DNA of 13,693 bases from Alphaproteobacteria bacterium (GTDB lineage: Bacteria; Pseudomonadota; Alphaproteobacteria; Rickettsiales; SXRF01), in assembly GCA_019243895.1 (NCBI GenBank), contig JAFATP010000259.1:1-13693 (forward strand), written 5' to 3'. Below, in pieces: positions 1-7,756 of the stretch (position 1 is the stretch's first letter; the number at the start of each line of letters is the position of its first letter). The notes under the pieces were generated by a model, which was given only the letters and a program-made list of their open reading frames with translations, made no database searches and was not told the origin of the DNA. The position numbers and the translations under genes are program-made.

Positions 1-42
1 AAAGGAAACGTGTTCCTGGTTGGTTCCAGCCTGAATTTCTAA
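1..42 (+). CDS. C-terminal fragment of a probable outer-membrane beta-barrel protein (partial)
   Basis: The first 14 codons of the window, read in frame 1, give KGNVFLVGSSLNF followed by TAA at 40-42. Hydrophobic and polar residues alternate and the last residue is phenylalanine. This is the usual form of the final beta-strand (beta-signal) recognised by the BAM complex in porins and other outer-membrane barrels. The fragment is followed 28 bases later by a strong intrinsic terminator, which fits a real gene end. Only 13 residues are visible, so the family cannot be named and the call rests on the tail pattern and the terminator. The rest of the gene lies before the window. Confidence 0.5.
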   Translation, partial: KGNVFLVGSSLNF

Positions 43-70
43 TCGGTTGATTCGTCATTCACGCTTCGGG

Positions 71-104
71 AAGGGCGGTGTGCAGACACCGCCCTTTCTT
101 TTTT
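71..104 (+). terminator. Rho-independent terminator
   Basis: A perfect 10-bp stem (AAGGGCGGTG at 71-80 pairing with CACCGCCCTT at 87-96) encloses a 6-base loop and is followed by a T-rich tract (97-104, seven T in eight bases). It sits just after the upstream beta-barrel gene fragment on the same strand and separates that transcript from the DUF3576-leuS series. Confidence 0.93.
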
Positions 105-137
105 GATGCCAAGAGCAGCGGAACGGGGTAAATATTC

Positions 138-142
138 GGAGG
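138..142 (+). promoter_or_regulatory. Shine-Dalgarno site choosing the DUF3576 start
   Basis: GGAGG lies 8 bases before the ATG at 151. It is the only good ribosome-binding site among the candidate starts (103, 106, 151, 178, 190, 202), so it favours 151 although that gives a rather long signal-peptide n-region. Confidence 0.6.
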
Positions 143-150
143 CACGCGCG

Positions 151-723
151 ATGCCGCGTGCTTTTACCCTGCATGAAATGGACCCGCGAATGAACCGTAC
201 TATGCCTTTCCCCCGGCTGTTCAGCGCCGGATTGCTGGCGCTTTCCGCCCTTCTTTCCGCCTGCGGCGGCGAACAACCCAAAGAGCAGTTTCCCCAAGAC
301 CCGCAAATCGAGCGCAAGGATGCGCGCGGCAGGCTGACCGGCGACTCGGGCTTATTCAGCCTCGGCGGCAGCGAGGAGGAGAAAACCTCCACCGCCTCCC
401 CCATCGGCGTCAACGGCTTCCTGTGGCGCGCGGCGCTGGACACCCTCTCCTTCCTGCCGCTGGCCTCGGCCGACCCGTTCGGCGGCACCATCATCACCGA
501 CTGGTATGAAGATCCCAAAGCGCCGGGCGAGCGCTATAAAGTCAACGCGGTGATCCTGGACAAGACGCTGCGCGCCGACGGCGTGCGCGTGTCCGTGTTC
601 AAGCAGAAGCTGGATGGCGGCGTGTGGCGCGATCAGCCGCAGGACGAGCGGTTGAGCCGCAAGGTGGAGGACACCATTCTCACCCGCGCCCGCGAGCTGC
701 GCATCGCCCAGCTTGGCCACTAG
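151..723 (+). CDS. DUF3576 family lipoprotein
   Basis: This encodes a 190-residue predicted lipoprotein of unknown function. A hydrophobic segment (about residues 23-37) ends in the lipobox LLSAC, with Cys38 as the likely lipidation site. A variable Gly/Glu-rich stretch follows. From about residue 86 comes the block that identifies the family: [18 protein letters not shown], then [15 protein letters not shown], and a C-terminal part rich in conserved charges ending near [14 protein letters not shown]. From family knowledge, DUF3576 proteins are alphaproteobacterial and commonly sit directly upstream of leuS, as here (19-base gap). The 151 start is chosen for its GGAGG site. ATG at 190 would give a more typical 24-residue signal before the Cys but has no Shine-Dalgarno site. 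The protein is probably exported and anchored to a membrane; no enzymatic role can be inferred. Confidence 0.85.
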   Translation: MPRAFTLHEMDPRMNRTMPFPRLFSAGLLALSALLSACGGEQPKEQFPQDPQIERKDARGRLTGDSGLFSLGGSEEEKTSTASPIGVNGFLWRAALDTLSFLPLASADPFGGTIITDWYEDPKAPGERYKVNAVILDKTLRADGVRVSVFKQKLDGGVWRDQPQDERLSRKVEDTILTRARELRIAQLGH

Positions 724-742
724 ACGCGCTGAGGCGGAAGCG

Positions 743-3298
743 GTGGCGGACATCCCACGCTATAACGTCAAGGAGACGGAAGCGAAATGGCAGGCGCGCT
801 GGGCGCGCGATGCCACTTTCGCCGCGCCCGAGGACGCATCCGGCCCGAAATATTACGTGCTGGAGATGTTCCCCTATCCTTCCGGCCACATCCATATGGG
901 CCATGTGCGCAATTACACGCTGGGCGACGTGGCCGCCCGCTTCGCGCGGGCGCGCGGCTTTTCCGTGCTGCACCCGATGGGGTGGGACGCCTTCGGCCTG
1001 CCGGCGGAAAACGCCGCCATCGAGCGCGGCTCGCATCCGGCCGACTGGACGCGCTCCAACATTGCCACCATGCGCGGCCAGCTTCAATCCATCGGCTTGA
1101 GCTATGACTGGAGCCGGGAATTCGCCACCTGCGACCCGGAGTATTACAAGCACGAGCAATGTTTTTTCCTGCAATTCCTGAAGCATGGATTGGCCTACCG
1201 CAAGGAATCCTTCGTCAACTGGGACCCGGTGGACAACACCGTGCTGGCCAATGAGCAGGTGATCGATGGCCGCGGCTGGCGCTCCGGCGCGCCGGTGGAG
1301 CGGCGCACGCTTTCGCAATGGTTCCTGCGCATTTCCGATTTCGCCGAGGCATTGCTGGCCGGCCTGGCGGATTTGAAGGATTGGCCGGAAAAAGTGCGCA
1401 TCATGCAGGAGCGCTGGATCGGCCGATCGGAAGGAGCGCTGCTCACGCTGCGCGTGGTGGCGGATGATGAGCGGCGGGTGGCGAGCGAAGGGCTGGAAAT
1501 TTATACCACTCGCCCGGACACCATCTTCGGCATGAGCTTTTGCGCCATTTCTCCGAATCATCCGCTCGCCCTGGAACTCGCCGCCCGTCACCCGCCGCTG
1601 GCCACCTTCATTGCCGAATGCAATCAGCTGGGCACCAGCGAGGAAGCCATCGAAAAAGCCGAGAAAAAGGGCGTTGACACCGGGCTTCGCATCGCCCACC
1701 CGTTCGAGGCGCGCAGCGTGCCGCTTTATGTGGCCAATTTCGTGCTGATGGATTACGGCACCGGCGCCGTTTTCGGCTGCCCGGCCCATGACGCGCGCGA
1801 TTTCGAGTTCGCCAGGAAATATGCATTGCCGATCCTGCCCGTGGTTCAAGCGGACAACGACCAGCCGCCGACGGCTAACGAACCCTATACGGGCGGCGGC
1901 GTGCTGATAAACTCCGGCTTCCTCAACGGCCTGACGGTGGAGGAGGCCAAGAAAAAAGCGGTGACGGCGCTGGAGGAAAAAGGGCTGGGCGAAGGCAAGG
2001 TCAATTACCGGCTGCGCGACTGGGGCGTGTCCCGCCAGCGTTACTGGGGCTGCCCGATTCCCGTCATCTATTGCGACGCCTGCGGCGTGGTGCCGGTGCC
2101 GGAGCAGGATCTGCCGGTGGAGCTGCCGCGCGACGTGACGTTCGATAAGCCCGGCAACCCCCTGGCGCACCACCCCCGCTGGAAGCACGCGGCCTGCCCC
2201 GGCTGCGGCGGAAGCGCGCAGCGCGAGACGGATACGTTCGACACGTTTTTCGAATCCTCCTGGTATTTCGCGCGCTTCACCGCACCGCACGCCGATCAGG
2301 CCTTCGCGCCGGAGGCATTGGCGCGCTGGATGCCGGTGGATTGCTATATCGGCGGCATCGAGCACGCGGTGCTGCATTTGCTGTATGCGCGGTTTTTCAT
2401 GCGCGCGCTGAAAGCCTGCGGCCTGCAGCCGTTCGAGGAGCCGTTCAAGCGCCTGGAGACGCAAGGCATGGTGTGCCATGAGACGTATAAGGATGCGCAC
2501 GGCAAATGGCTGTCGCCGGACGAAGTGGCCAAGCAGCCGGACGGCTCCTTTCTGCGCGAAGGAAGCGGCGAAAGCGTGACGGTGGGCCGCGTGGAGAAGA
2601 TGAGCAAATCCAAGAAGAACACGGTGGACCCGCGGCACATTCTGGAAAGCTACGGCGCGGATGCGGCGCGGCTGTTCATGTTGTCCGATTCGCCGCCGGA
2701 GCGCGACCTGGAATGGACGGAAGCGGGCATCGAAGGCGCATGGCGCTATATCAACCGCGTATGGAAGCTGGCGCTCGGCACTGCGGAAAGGGTTCCGCCG
2801 GCGGGAAAAGGGCTGAATCAGCCATCCGATGCGACGCGGCAGATGCACAAGACCATCGCCGCCGTTACCGGCGACATCGAGCAGTTTCATTTCAATAAGG
2901 CCATCGCGCGCGTCCGCGAGTTGACCAACACGCTGGAATCGTTGCCGGAAAACGCCCGCGAGCGGTGGGAGGGCGTGCGCGCGGCGTTGCAGCTGCTGAA
3001 CCCGTTCCTGCCGCATGTGACGGAAGAATTGTGGGAACGGCTGGGACATGCCAAGATGCTGGCCGACACCGCGTGGCCGGTTGCGGATCCGGCGCTGATC
3101 GAAGAAGGGATGGTAACGCTGGCCATCCAGGTGAACGGCAAGCTGCGCGGCACGCTGACGGTGGCCAAGGATGCGCCCGCACAGCAAGTGCAGGAGCGCG
3201 CGCTGGAGGTGGAAGGGGTGAGGCGGGCGATTGCGGAGAAGGAAATGGTGAAATGCATTGTGGTGCCGAACAAGGTGGTCAATGTCGTGGTTAAATAG
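743..3298 (+). CDS. leuS: Leucyl-tRNA synthetase
   Basis: This is a cytoplasmic class I synthetase that charges tRNA-Leu with leucine using ATP. At 851 residues it is full length for bacterial LeuRS (about 860). The catalytic HIGH motif appears as HIHMGH (residues 49-54) and the KMSKS loop as KMSKSK (619-624). The inserted CP1 editing domain is present, with the threonine-rich TTRPDT (255-260) and [15 protein letters not shown], whose Asp350 corresponds to the editing-site aspartate. A CxxC pair follows IPVIY (YCDACG) and another is at CPGC, suggesting a zinc knuckle. The C-terminal domain motif VNGKLRG is intact. I chose the GTG at 743, preceded by GAGG at 731-734 and leading into the family's usual opening [12 protein letters not shown]. 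An upstream TTG at 713 would overlap the DUF3576 gene. The 3' end overlaps lptE by 17 bases. Confidence 0.97.
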   Translation: MADIPRYNVKETEAKWQARWARDATFAAPEDASGPKYYVLEMFPYPSGHIHMGHVRNYTLGDVAARFARARGFSVLHPMGWDAFGLPAENAAIERGSHPADWTRSNIATMRGQLQSIGLSYDWSREFATCDPEYYKHEQCFFLQFLKHGLAYRKESFVNWDPVDNTVLANEQVIDGRGWRSGAPVERRTLSQWFLRISDFAEALLAGLADLKDWPEKVRIMQERWIGRSEGALLTLRVVADDERRVASEGLEIYTTRPDTIFGMSFCAISPNHPLALELAARHPPLATFIAECNQLGTSEEAIEKAEKKGVDTGLRIAHPFEARSVPLYVANFVLMDYGTGAVFGCPAHDARDFEFARKYALPILPVVQADNDQPPTANEPYTGGGVLINSGFLNGLTVEEAKKKAVTALEEKGLGEGKVNYRLRDWGVSRQRYWGCPIPVIYCDACGVVPVPEQDLPVELPRDVTFDKPGNPLAHHPRWKHAACPGCGGSAQRETDTFDTFFESSWYFARFTAPHADQAFAPEALARWMPVDCYIGGIEHAVLHLLYARFFMRALKACGLQPFEEPFKRLETQGMVCHETYKDAHGKWLSPDEVAKQPDGSFLREGSGESVTVGRVEKMSKSKKNTVDPRHILESYGADAARLFMLSDSPPERDLEWTEAGIEGAWRYINRVWKLALGTAERVPPAGKGLNQPSDATRQMHKTIAAVTGDIEQFHFNKAIARVRELTNTLESLPENARERWEGVRAALQLLNPFLPHVTEELWERLGHAKMLADTAWPVADPALIEEGMVTLAIQVNGKLRGTLTVAKDAPAQQVQERALEVEGVRRAIAEKEMVKCIVVPNKVVNVVVK

Positions 3299-3833
3299 AT
3301 TGGCGCGGCTGGCGTGCGTGGTTGCTTTCATCCCGGCGCTGGCCGGGTGCGGCTTCGAGCCGATGTATGCCAAGCATGACGGCGCGGATGCGCCGGGCTT
3401 GATGGCGGCACGCGTCGGCGTGGTTGCCTCCAGCAACGATCCGGTGCAGCGGCGTGTGGCGATGCAATTCGCCGCCGACCTTGAAGACCGGTTGAATCCG
3501 AACGGCGCCGCCGCCGGACAGGAATATCAGTTAAAGGCGCTGATCGTGGTGCTGGAATCGGCGGTCTCCATCTCGCCGGACGGTACGGTTGCCCGCAGCA
3601 ACATGAATGTCAGCGCTAATTTAGCGCTGATCCGCCTGGCGGACGGCGTCACCGTCTACACCGGGAAAACCTATCGTTCGGTGGCGTATAACAACGTCGC
3701 CAACGCTTATTATTCCACCTATGTGGCGCGCGAGGACGCCATCAAGCGCGCCACCACCGAGCTGGCCGAGGACGTGCGCATGCGGCTGGCGGCGTATTTC
3801 GCCCATCCCGAAGCGGCCGCGAAGCCTTCCTGA
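3282..3833 (+). CDS. lptE: LPS-assembly lipoprotein LptE
   Basis: LptE is the outer-membrane lipoprotein that plugs the LptD barrel and helps insert lipopolysaccharide into the outer leaflet. The 183-residue product opens with a short basic n-region, a hydrophobic core and the lipobox ALAGC (Cys23 lipidated). It continues with CGFEPMY, the hallmark of LptE (GCGFxPxY). The remainder reads as an alternating beta-strand domain (for example [17 protein letters not shown] and [22 protein letters not shown]), as expected for LptE, which is poorly conserved apart from its N-terminus. The ATG at 3282 lies inside the end of leuS with AAGGTGG just upstream, so the two genes are probably translationally coupled. 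An in-frame start at 3258 would add residues before the signal peptide and is less likely. The leuS-lptE-holA order is standard in alphaproteobacteria. Confidence 0.9.
   Translation: MSWLNRLARLACVVAFIPALAGCGFEPMYAKHDGADAPGLMAARVGVVASSNDPVQRRVAMQFAADLEDRLNPNGAAAGQEYQLKALIVVLESAVSISPDGTVARSNMNVSANLALIRLADGVTVYTGKTYRSVAYNNVANAYYSTYVAREDAIKRATTELAEDVRMRLAAYFAHPEAAAKPS
3610..3630. repeat. Near-perfect inverted repeat inside lptE
   Basis: Two perfectly complementary 10-bp arms, TCAGCGCTAA (3610-3619) and TTAGCGCTGA (3621-3630), flank a single T. The repeat lies within the lptE coding sequence (residues around VSANLALI) and includes a TTA leucine codon. It has no T-tract, so it is not an intrinsic terminator. 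It could be a protein-binding site, an RNA hairpin or chance. Confidence 0.5.
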
Positions 3834-3840
3834 GGCGGCT

Positions 3841-4848
3841 ATGAAAATCGCGCCTAAAGCCATGGCCGGATTTTTGCAGGCGCCGGATCAATCGGCGTGG
3901 GGCATGCTGCTTTACGGGCCGGATGAAGGCCTGGCACAGGCGCGCCTGCGCCAGGCGCGCGGGAGTCTGGCCGGCGCTTCGCAGGACATGGCGGACTGCC
4001 TGGAGCTTTCGGCGGAGCAGTTGCGCGCCGACCCCGCCCTGCTGGCCGATGAGCTGGCGGCGTTCAGCCTGCTGGGCGGCAGGCGCGTGGTGCTGGTGCG
4101 CGATGCGGGCGATAAAACGGCGCGCGCCGTCGAGGCGGCGCTGGAGGCCCAGCCGGTGCATTACCTGATTATGCTGGCGGGCGAGCTCTCGCCGCGCTCA
4201 AGCTTGCGCCAATTGTTTGAATCGCATACGAAACTGGCGGCCCTGCCGTGCTATAAGGACGAAGCGGCGGATGTAAGCGGCGTCATTCGCGCGCGGCTGA
4301 ACGGGGCGGGTGTGCGGCTGCAGGCGGGCGTGCTGGAATATCTGGCGCAGCAGCTGGGCAATGACCGGGGCATCACGCTCTCCGAGCTGGAGAAAATCGT
4401 GCTTTATGCCGGAGAGGGCGGCGAGCTGGCGCTGGAAGAAGCCCAGGCGCTGGTGGGCCATAACAAGGAGGCGCTGCTGGATGAGCTGGCGCTGGCGGTG
4501 GCCGGCCGCCAGGCCGCGGCGGCGGACCGCCAGCAGGAATTGCTGATGCGCGAAGGCGCCAGCCCGGTGGCGGTTTTGCGCGCCGTGCAGCGCCATTTCC
4601 AACGGCTTTACGCCGTGCGCGCCGAGGCGGATGGCGGCGTGCCGGTGGCCCAGGCGGTGGCCGCATTGAAGCCGCCGGTGTTCTTCCGGCAGGTGGGCGC
4701 CGTCACCCAGCAGGCGGAGGGCTGGAGCAGGCCCGCGCTTGGCCGGGCGCTGGCGCATCTGGCCCGGGCCGAGGCGGAATGCAAATCCGGCCTCACCCCC
4801 CCTGCCCTTGCCTGCGGCAAGGCGCTGTCGCAGCTGGCTTCTTTATGA
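3841..4848 (+). CDS. holA: DNA polymerase III delta subunit
   Basis: Delta is the clamp-loader subunit that opens the beta sliding clamp so that it can be loaded on DNA during replication. The 335-residue product has the usual length (about 340). It starts with the family's AAA+-like N-terminal domain (MLLYGPDEGLAQARLRQ, about residues 22-38, a degenerate nucleotide-binding loop that is normal for delta). A middle segment, DRGITLSELEKIVLYAG (about 178-194), is typical of the subunit. The C-terminal oligomerisation domain contains GASPVAVLRAVQRHFQRLY. The ATG at 3841 follows the lptE stop by 7 bases, with GAGG at 3832-3835 overlapping that stop. The stop overlaps the mutL start (ATGA), indicating coupling. 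Delta subunits diverge widely, but the motifs and the lptE-holA order make the call firm. Confidence 0.92.
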   Translation: MKIAPKAMAGFLQAPDQSAWGMLLYGPDEGLAQARLRQARGSLAGASQDMADCLELSAEQLRADPALLADELAAFSLLGGRRVVLVRDAGDKTARAVEAALEAQPVHYLIMLAGELSPRSSLRQLFESHTKLAALPCYKDEAADVSGVIRARLNGAGVRLQAGVLEYLAQQLGNDRGITLSELEKIVLYAGEGGELALEEAQALVGHNKEALLDELALAVAGRQAAAADRQQELLMREGASPVAVLRAVQRHFQRLYAVRAEADGGVPVAQAVAALKPPVFFRQVGAVTQQAEGWSRPALGRALAHLARAEAECKSGLTPPALACGKALSQLASL

Positions 4849-6644
4849 TCCGCATCCTGCCGCCGACGCTGGTCAACCGCATCGCCGCGGGCGAAGTGGT
4901 GGAGCGCGCCGCATCGGTGGTTAAAGAGCTGGTGGAAAACGCCATTGACGCCGGCGCCGCGCGCATCGACATCACGCTGGAACAGGGCGGGAAAACGCTG
5001 ATTGCGGTCAGCGACGACGGAGACGGCATGACGAAAGAGGCGTTGGGGCTGGCCATTCAACGCCATGCCACATCCAAGCTGCCGGATGACGATTTGCTGC
5101 GCATCCGCCATTTGGGCTTTCGCGGCGAGGCCCTGCCCGCCATCGGCTCGGTCAGCCGCCTGGCCATCGCCAGCCGCGCCCGCGGCGCCGATGCGGCGTG
5201 GGAGTTGCGCGTGGAGGGAGGAAAGGCAGGCGGGCCAGCTCCGGCGGCACAGCCGCGCGGCACGCGCGTGGAGGTGCGCGATCTGTTTTACGCCACCCCG
5301 GCGCGGCTGAAATTCCTCAAATCCGACCGCACCGAGACGCAGCACGCGGTGGATATTGCGCAGCGTCTGGCGCTGGCGCATCCGGATATTTCCTTCTCCC
5401 TCACCGTGGACGGCAAGCGCGCTTTTGCCACCGATGCGGCGCAGGGCGAATTGCTGGAGCGCCGCCAGGCCCGGCTGAATGCTATTCTGGGCCGCGACTT
5501 TGCCGCCAATGCCGTGCCGGTTGCGGCCACGCGCGAAGGCATGGAGCTTTCCGGTTTCGCCGGGGTGCCTACCTTCAACCGCGCCAGCGCCAGCGCGCAG
5601 TTCCTGTTCGTCAACGGCCGCCCGGTGCGCGACCGCATGCTGCTTGGCATTTTAAAGGGAGCGTATCAGGATTTCTTAAGCCATGACCGCCATCCGGTGG
5701 CCGCGCTGTTTTTAACGGTGCCGCCGCAGGAGGTGGATGTGAACGTGCATCCCGCCAAAACGGAGGTGCGCTTCCGCGATAATGCCTTCGTGCGCGGCTT
5801 GCTGATCGGTGCGGTGCGCCAGGCGCTGCACGATGCCGGCCACCGCGCCGCCACCACCGGCGGCGCAGCCGCGCTTTCCGCTTTCCGCCCGGGCCACTCG
5901 CCGTCAGGGGGGTATGCCTCCACTGCCCCTGTTTCATATTCCGTGCAGGAGGAAGCGGCGGCGTTTTTCGCGCCGCCGGCCGGGCCGGGCGTGGGCCTGC
6001 TGCCGCCGTCCGTCCTGCCGCCTCACGCCAGAACCGAACCCGCCCAGGAAGCGCCGGCTGACGCCTATCCGCTGGGCGCCGCCCGCGCGCAGCTGCACGG
6101 CACCTATATCGTGGCGGAAACGGGAGACGGACTGGTGCTGGTGGATCAGCACGCGGCGCATGAGCGGCTGGTGTATGAACGCATGAAACGCCAGCTGGCG
6201 GAACAGGGAGTAGGCCGCCAGAAGCTGTTGATCCCGGAAATCATTTCGCTTTCCGCCGGCGATTGCGCGACGCTGCTGGCGCACGCCGAGGCGCTGGCGC
6301 GGTGCGGGCTGGTGGTGGAAGCGTTTGGCGAGGCCACGGTGGCGGTGCGGGAGATTCCCGCCCTGCTCGCCCAGGCCGATATCCAACAGCTGGTGCGCGA
6401 CGTGGCCTGCCACCTGGCCGAATACCAGCAGCCGCTGGCGCTGCAGGAGAAGCTGGCGCATATCTGCGGTACCTTGGCCTGTCACGGCAGCGTTCGCGCC
6501 GGGCGCGCGCTTTCCATCGAGGAGATGAACGCGCTGCTCAGGCAGATGGAGCAAACGCCGCATTCCGGCCAGTGCAACCACGGCAGGCCAACCTATGTGG
6601 AGCTGAAGCGCAAGGATGTGGAGCGGCTGTTCGGGAGGCGGTAG
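4845..6644 (+). CDS. mutL: DNA mismatch repair protein MutL, endonuclease type
   Basis: MutL couples mismatch recognition by MutS to strand removal. The 599-residue product has an N-terminal GHKL ATPase (about 1-330) with KELVENAIDAGA (Glu28 and Asn32 matching the catalytic Glu and Mg-binding Asn of E. coli MutL), DDGDGM, RHATSKL and GFRGEALPAIGS. A Pro/Ala-rich linker follows (about 345-415), then the C-terminal dimerisation domain. That domain carries the metal-binding endonuclease motif DQHA(X)2E(X)4E at 434-445, plus ACHGS (545-549) and CNHGRP (577-582), which complete the nuclease site in the family. This indicates a nicking MutL of the kind found where MutH is absent. The start at 4845 overlaps the holA stop as ATGA. 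One oddity is Ala22 where most MutL proteins have Pro in VERPAS. Confidence 0.96.
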   Translation: MIRILPPTLVNRIAAGEVVERAASVVKELVENAIDAGAARIDITLEQGGKTLIAVSDDGDGMTKEALGLAIQRHATSKLPDDDLLRIRHLGFRGEALPAIGSVSRLAIASRARGADAAWELRVEGGKAGGPAPAAQPRGTRVEVRDLFYATPARLKFLKSDRTETQHAVDIAQRLALAHPDISFSLTVDGKRAFATDAAQGELLERRQARLNAILGRDFAANAVPVAATREGMELSGFAGVPTFNRASASAQFLFVNGRPVRDRMLLGILKGAYQDFLSHDRHPVAALFLTVPPQEVDVNVHPAKTEVRFRDNAFVRGLLIGAVRQALHDAGHRAATTGGAAALSAFRPGHSPSGGYASTAPVSYSVQEEAAAFFAPPAGPGVGLLPPSVLPPHARTEPAQEAPADAYPLGAARAQLHGTYIVAETGDGLVLVDQHAAHERLVYERMKRQLAEQGVGRQKLLIPEIISLSAGDCATLLAHAEALARCGLVVEAFGEATVAVREIPALLAQADIQQLVRDVACHLAEYQQPLALQEKLAHICGTLACHGSVRAGRALSIEEMNALLRQMEQTPHSGQCNHGRPTYVELKRKDVERLFGRR

Positions 6645-6666
6645 AGCGGTCAGTTTATTCCCGACG

Positions 6667-6698
6667 CTGGCATCAAGAAAATGGTTCTGCTATAGCAG
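6667..6698 (+). promoter_or_regulatory. Possible promoter containing a 12-bp palindrome before the WbpL-like gene
   Basis: The 59-base gap after mutL is the longest in the rightward series from 151. It contains a perfect palindrome, CTGCTATAGCAG (6687-6698). Its centre gives a -10-like TATAGC (6691-6696), with a weak -35-like CTGGCA (6667-6672) 18 bases upstream. If used, transcription would begin at about the ATG at 6704, giving an essentially leaderless mRNA. The palindrome could instead be an operator or a short hairpin over the ribosome-binding region. The promoter match is weak; the palindrome itself is certain. Confidence 0.3.
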
Positions 6699-6703
6699 GC
6701 GGC

Positions 6704-7744
6704 ATGATGCATGACACCGTGACCAACTACCCCATGCTTTATTATATATTCCTGGGCATCGGCGCTTTCGTGATGTCGCTGGCGGGCACGCGCGTGACCA
6801 TCCTCGCCCTGCGCCAGAAGCAGGTGCTGATGGACATTCCCAATCCGCGCAGCAACCATACCACGCCGGTGCCTCGCGGCGGGGGCGTCGCCGTGGTGAT
6901 CACGCTGGTGATCTTCCTGCTGGTGATGGACGTTAACACGCCCGGGCGCGGCACCGACGCCTACCTGCTGCTGGCGGGCATGCTGCTGCTGGCGTCCATC
7001 TCGTTGATCGACGACTGGATTCAGCTTTCTCCGTTCACGCGACTGGTGGTGCAATTGATCGCGGTGCTGCTGGTGATGCCGGACGCCAGCCACGACTGGT
7101 TCCCCGGATTTGTGCCGCATTGGACGGATTATGCCTTGCGCGCGCTGGTGTGGCTGTGGTTCGTCAACCTGTTCAATTTCATGGACGGCATCGACGGTCT
7201 GGCCACCACCGAGATGGCGTCCATCGCGCTGGGCGTGCTGGTGCTGGCCGTGCTAACCGGCATGTTCGGCGGCGCGCTGTCCCTGATGAGCTTGATCGCG
7301 CTGGCCGCCGCCATCGGTTTCTTGTGGTGGAACTGGCATCCCGCCCGCATCTTTTTAGGCGATGTCGGCAGCATCCCGATCGGATTTTTCCTGGCGTATC
7401 TGCTGTTTGCGGCGGGCCGGCAGGGTTTCGGCGCAGCGGCATTCATCCTGCCCGCCTATTTCGTGCTGGACGCCACCGCCACGTTGTTTCAGCGCGCCTT
7501 CAAGCGGGAGAAGCTGTGGCAGGCCCATTCCCAGCATTTCTATCAGCGCGCAGTGCGCGCCGGGCGTTCGCATACCGAAGTGACGGGCCTGGTGCTGGGA
7601 GTGAATTTTCTGCTGATCATGCTGGCGGTAATGGCGACGCTTTACCCCGGCATCGCCGCGCTTAATATTGTGGTGGCGTATGCAGCGGCTGCGGTGCTGC
7701 TGTGGTTCTTTACGCATACCCGGCATAAAAGCGCGCTTGCCTAG
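6704..7744 (+). CDS. WecA/WbpL-like polyprenyl-phosphate amino-sugar phosphate transferase
   Basis: This is an integral inner-membrane enzyme of the MraY/WecA family (glycosyltransferase family 4). Such enzymes transfer an N-acetyl-amino-sugar-1-phosphate from a UDP-sugar to undecaprenyl phosphate, the first step of O-antigen or related surface glycan assembly. The 346-residue product is mostly hydrophobic, with about ten predicted membrane segments. The cytosolic loop motifs are intact: MDIPNPRSNH then PRGGG (about 43-61), the DD pair at 103-104, NLFNFMDGIDGLA (155-167), FLGDVGS (217-223) and HSQHFYQRA (275-283). The HxxHxYQR form and the WbpM-like partner 12 bases downstream resemble WbpL rather than enterobacterial WecA. 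Donor specificity cannot be read from sequence. Tandem ATGs at 6704 and 6707 are both possible starts, with AGG at 6697-6699. MraY itself is unlikely because there is no peptidoglycan gene context. Confidence 0.88.
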   Translation: MMHDTVTNYPMLYYIFLGIGAFVMSLAGTRVTILALRQKQVLMDIPNPRSNHTTPVPRGGGVAVVITLVIFLLVMDVNTPGRGTDAYLLLAGMLLLASISLIDDWIQLSPFTRLVVQLIAVLLVMPDASHDWFPGFVPHWTDYALRALVWLWFVNLFNFMDGIDGLATTEMASIALGVLVLAVLTGMFGGALSLMSLIALAAAIGFLWWNWHPARIFLGDVGSIPIGFFLAYLLFAAGRQGFGAAAFILPAYFVLDATATLFQRAFKREKLWQAHSQHFYQRAVRAGRSHTEVTGLVLGVNFLLIMLAVMATLYPGIAALNIVVAYAAAAVLLWFFTHTRHKSALA

Positions 7745-7756
7745 CGGTTTAAGGCG

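Noticed and set aside
103-134. Possible promoter for the DUF3576 gene (TTGATG with TAAATA)
   Set aside because: The spacing is 20 bases, too long for a standard sigma-70 promoter, and the first element overlaps the terminator T-tract.
680-3436. 918-codon open reading frame antisense to leuS
   Set aside because: It lies in exact reverse register with leuS, where stops need TTA, CTA or TCA sense codons that are rare in GC-rich genes. Its translation is a low-complexity His/Arg/Gln-rich shadow with no family resemblance.
6263-6703. In-frame open extension upstream of the WbpL-like gene through mutL
   Set aside because: The translation is Ala/Arg/Gly-rich with no family match and overlaps the conserved MutL C-terminus. 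The membrane protein begins naturally at 6704.
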